Shown here piece after piece: positions 5,867 to 6,202 of a stretch of 6,202 nucleotides of DNA. Within the stretch, counting starts at the first letter, position 1, and every line of letters starts with the position of its first letter. The notes below the pieces were generated by a model. It did not search any database. It saw only the letters and a list, made by a program, of their open reading frames with translations, and was not told where the DNA came from. This stretch comes from Candidatus Methylomirabilota bacterium. GTDB lineage: Bacteria; Methylomirabilota; Methylomirabilia; Methylomirabilales; Methylomirabilaceae. The stretch lies in contig JACQEV010000215.1 of the NCBI GenBank assembly GCA_016200385.1, positions 1 to 6,202 on the forward strand. Reading direction: 5' to 3'. A program made the position numbers and the translations under genes.

Positions 5867-5886
5867 CAATTAAAATCAATATGTTA
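5867..5886. other. AT-rich tract, candidate DNA-unwinding element
   Basis: 17 of 20 bases are A or T, in an otherwise GC-balanced region, 48 bases after the box cluster and just before the dnaA ribosome site. The position suits origin melting, but the tract is short. Confidence 0.4.
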
Positions 5887-5890
5887 CACG

Positions 5891-5902
5891 AGGAGGCCTC
5901 CT
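5891..5902 (+). promoter_or_regulatory. dnaA ribosome binding site within a perfect palindrome
   Basis: AGGAGG (5891-5896) lies six bases before the GTG start, which fixes the start. Together with the next six bases it forms the self-complementary AGGAGGCCTCCT, so the Shine-Dalgarno has its own antidote immediately beside it. Confidence 0.7.
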
Positions 5903-5910
5903 GTGGATAA
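5902..5910 (-). promoter_or_regulatory. DnaA box 4, overlapping the dnaA start codon
   Basis: Perfect TTATCCACA on the - strand (TGTGGATAA). It contains the GTG start codon and encodes the first residues (Val/Met-Asp-Asn). DnaA bound here could block dnaA expression directly. Confidence 0.75.
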
Positions 5911-6202
5911 CAACGGTCAAGCTGGGAAGATGGGCCCCGTCCGCTCTGCCTCCAAGGCGCATGAGATCTGGGAGGAAGCTCTCTCGACCATCCAAGCCAG
6001 GGTTGCTCGCCAAAGTTTCGATAACTGGTTTCGTCCGCTGGCTATGGAGTCGATTGAGGGCTCATGCGTGAAGGTCCGGCTCCCGAACCGCTTCTTCAAG
6101 GAGTGGTTCGAGGACCACTACGCCGGGGTTCTTAAATCGGTGCTGGAGGACCTGATGTTCACCAAGGTGGACGTGATCCTCAGCGTACAGGAACAAGAAA
6201 GT
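5903..6202 (+). CDS. dnaA: Chromosomal replication initiator protein DnaA, N-terminal 100 codons, cut by the window edge
   Basis: DnaA binds DnaA boxes at oriC and melts the origin to load the replicative helicase. The visible part is domain I plus the start of the linker. Residues about 21-85 carry the domain I pattern: EIWEEALSTIQARVARQSFDNWFRPL, then VKVRLPNRFFKEWFEDHY, which mediates self-assembly and helicase contact. The AAA+ ATPase and the DNA-binding domain lie beyond the edge. The GTG start at 5903 is preferred for its AGGAGG six bases upstream; an in-frame ATG at 5930 lacks such a site. Residues 1-20 are a non-conserved extension. The neighbouring origin with four DnaA boxes confirms identity and implies autoregulation. 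The more usual rpmH-rnpA neighbours on the left are absent. Confidence 0.95.
   Translation, partial: MDNNGQAGKMGPVRSASKAHEIWEEALSTIQARVARQSFDNWFRPLAMESIEGSCVKVRLPNRFFKEWFEDHYAGVLKSVLEDLMFTKVDVILSVQEQES

Larger units (their letters stand above)
5561..5910. other. oriC: Chromosomal replication origin (oriC) upstream of dnaA
   Basis: Three perfect consensus DnaA boxes cluster at 5787-5818 and a fourth lies at 5902-5910. AT-rich tracts flank them: 5561-5582 (19 of 22 A/T) and 5867-5886 (17 of 20 A/T). The second lies between the box cluster and the dnaA start and is the likelier unwinding element. Genes diverge on both sides and dnaA is adjacent, the standard bacterial arrangement. Exact limits are inferred. 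Confidence 0.8.

Noticed and set aside
5686..5910. Possible 74-residue gene directly before dnaA
   Set aside because: Its body consists of the DnaA-box cluster and AT-rich origin DNA, it has no protein family features, and it would end inside the dnaA start.

Overview
The window is chromosomal DNA of a Gram-negative bacterium. A TolC-type outer-membrane protein and an ECF sigma/anti-sigma pair imply an outer membrane and a periplasm. The start of dnaA and a cluster of consensus DnaA boxes (TTATCCACA) at the right end mark the replication origin. Most of the window is moderately GC-rich with good Shine-Dalgarno sequences. The lineage cannot be fixed from sequence alone; the style fits deep-branching groups such as NC10/Methylomirabilota or Nitrospirota, but that is only an impression.

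Layout, right to left. dnaA (first 100 codons, + strand) starts at 5903 and runs off the right edge. The stretch 5409-5902 is intergenic and holds oriC: three perfect DnaA boxes at 5787-5818, a fourth spanning the dnaA GTG start, two AT-rich tracts and a plausible dnaA promoter. Every other gene lies on the - strand and diverges from the origin, so all genes are on the leading strand. Nearest the origin is a two-gene unit: a small glutaredoxin/thioredoxin-like protein (5058-5354) whose TAG stop overlaps the GTG start of a HemL-like class III aminotransferase (3691-5058). A 328-base gap with one long imperfect hairpin follows. Then comes an ECF sigma factor (2712-3362), a membrane zinc-finger anti-sigma factor overlapping it (2201-2725), and a membrane-anchored Spy/CpxP-like periplasmic protein one base further on (1762-2199). 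After a 280-base gap carrying a REP/MITE-like palindromic element (1560-1698), a TolC-family gene starts at 1481 and runs off the left edge.

How the genes could work together. The sigma/anti-sigma/periplasmic protein trio looks like an envelope-stress or efflux-control module, with the TolC-like gene downstream as a possible target. Its order recalls Cnr/Ncc-type metal systems, but the periplasmic protein has no His or Cys, so a metal-sensing role is not supported.

The strangest point is at the left end. After about residue 384 the TolC reading frame continues, without a stop, into unrelated GC-rich sequence (about 69% GC) that resembles a cytosolic restriction-endonuclease-like domain. The junction is near base 330. 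An assembly chimera at a sequence end is the simplest explanation; a true in-frame gene fusion is the alternative.
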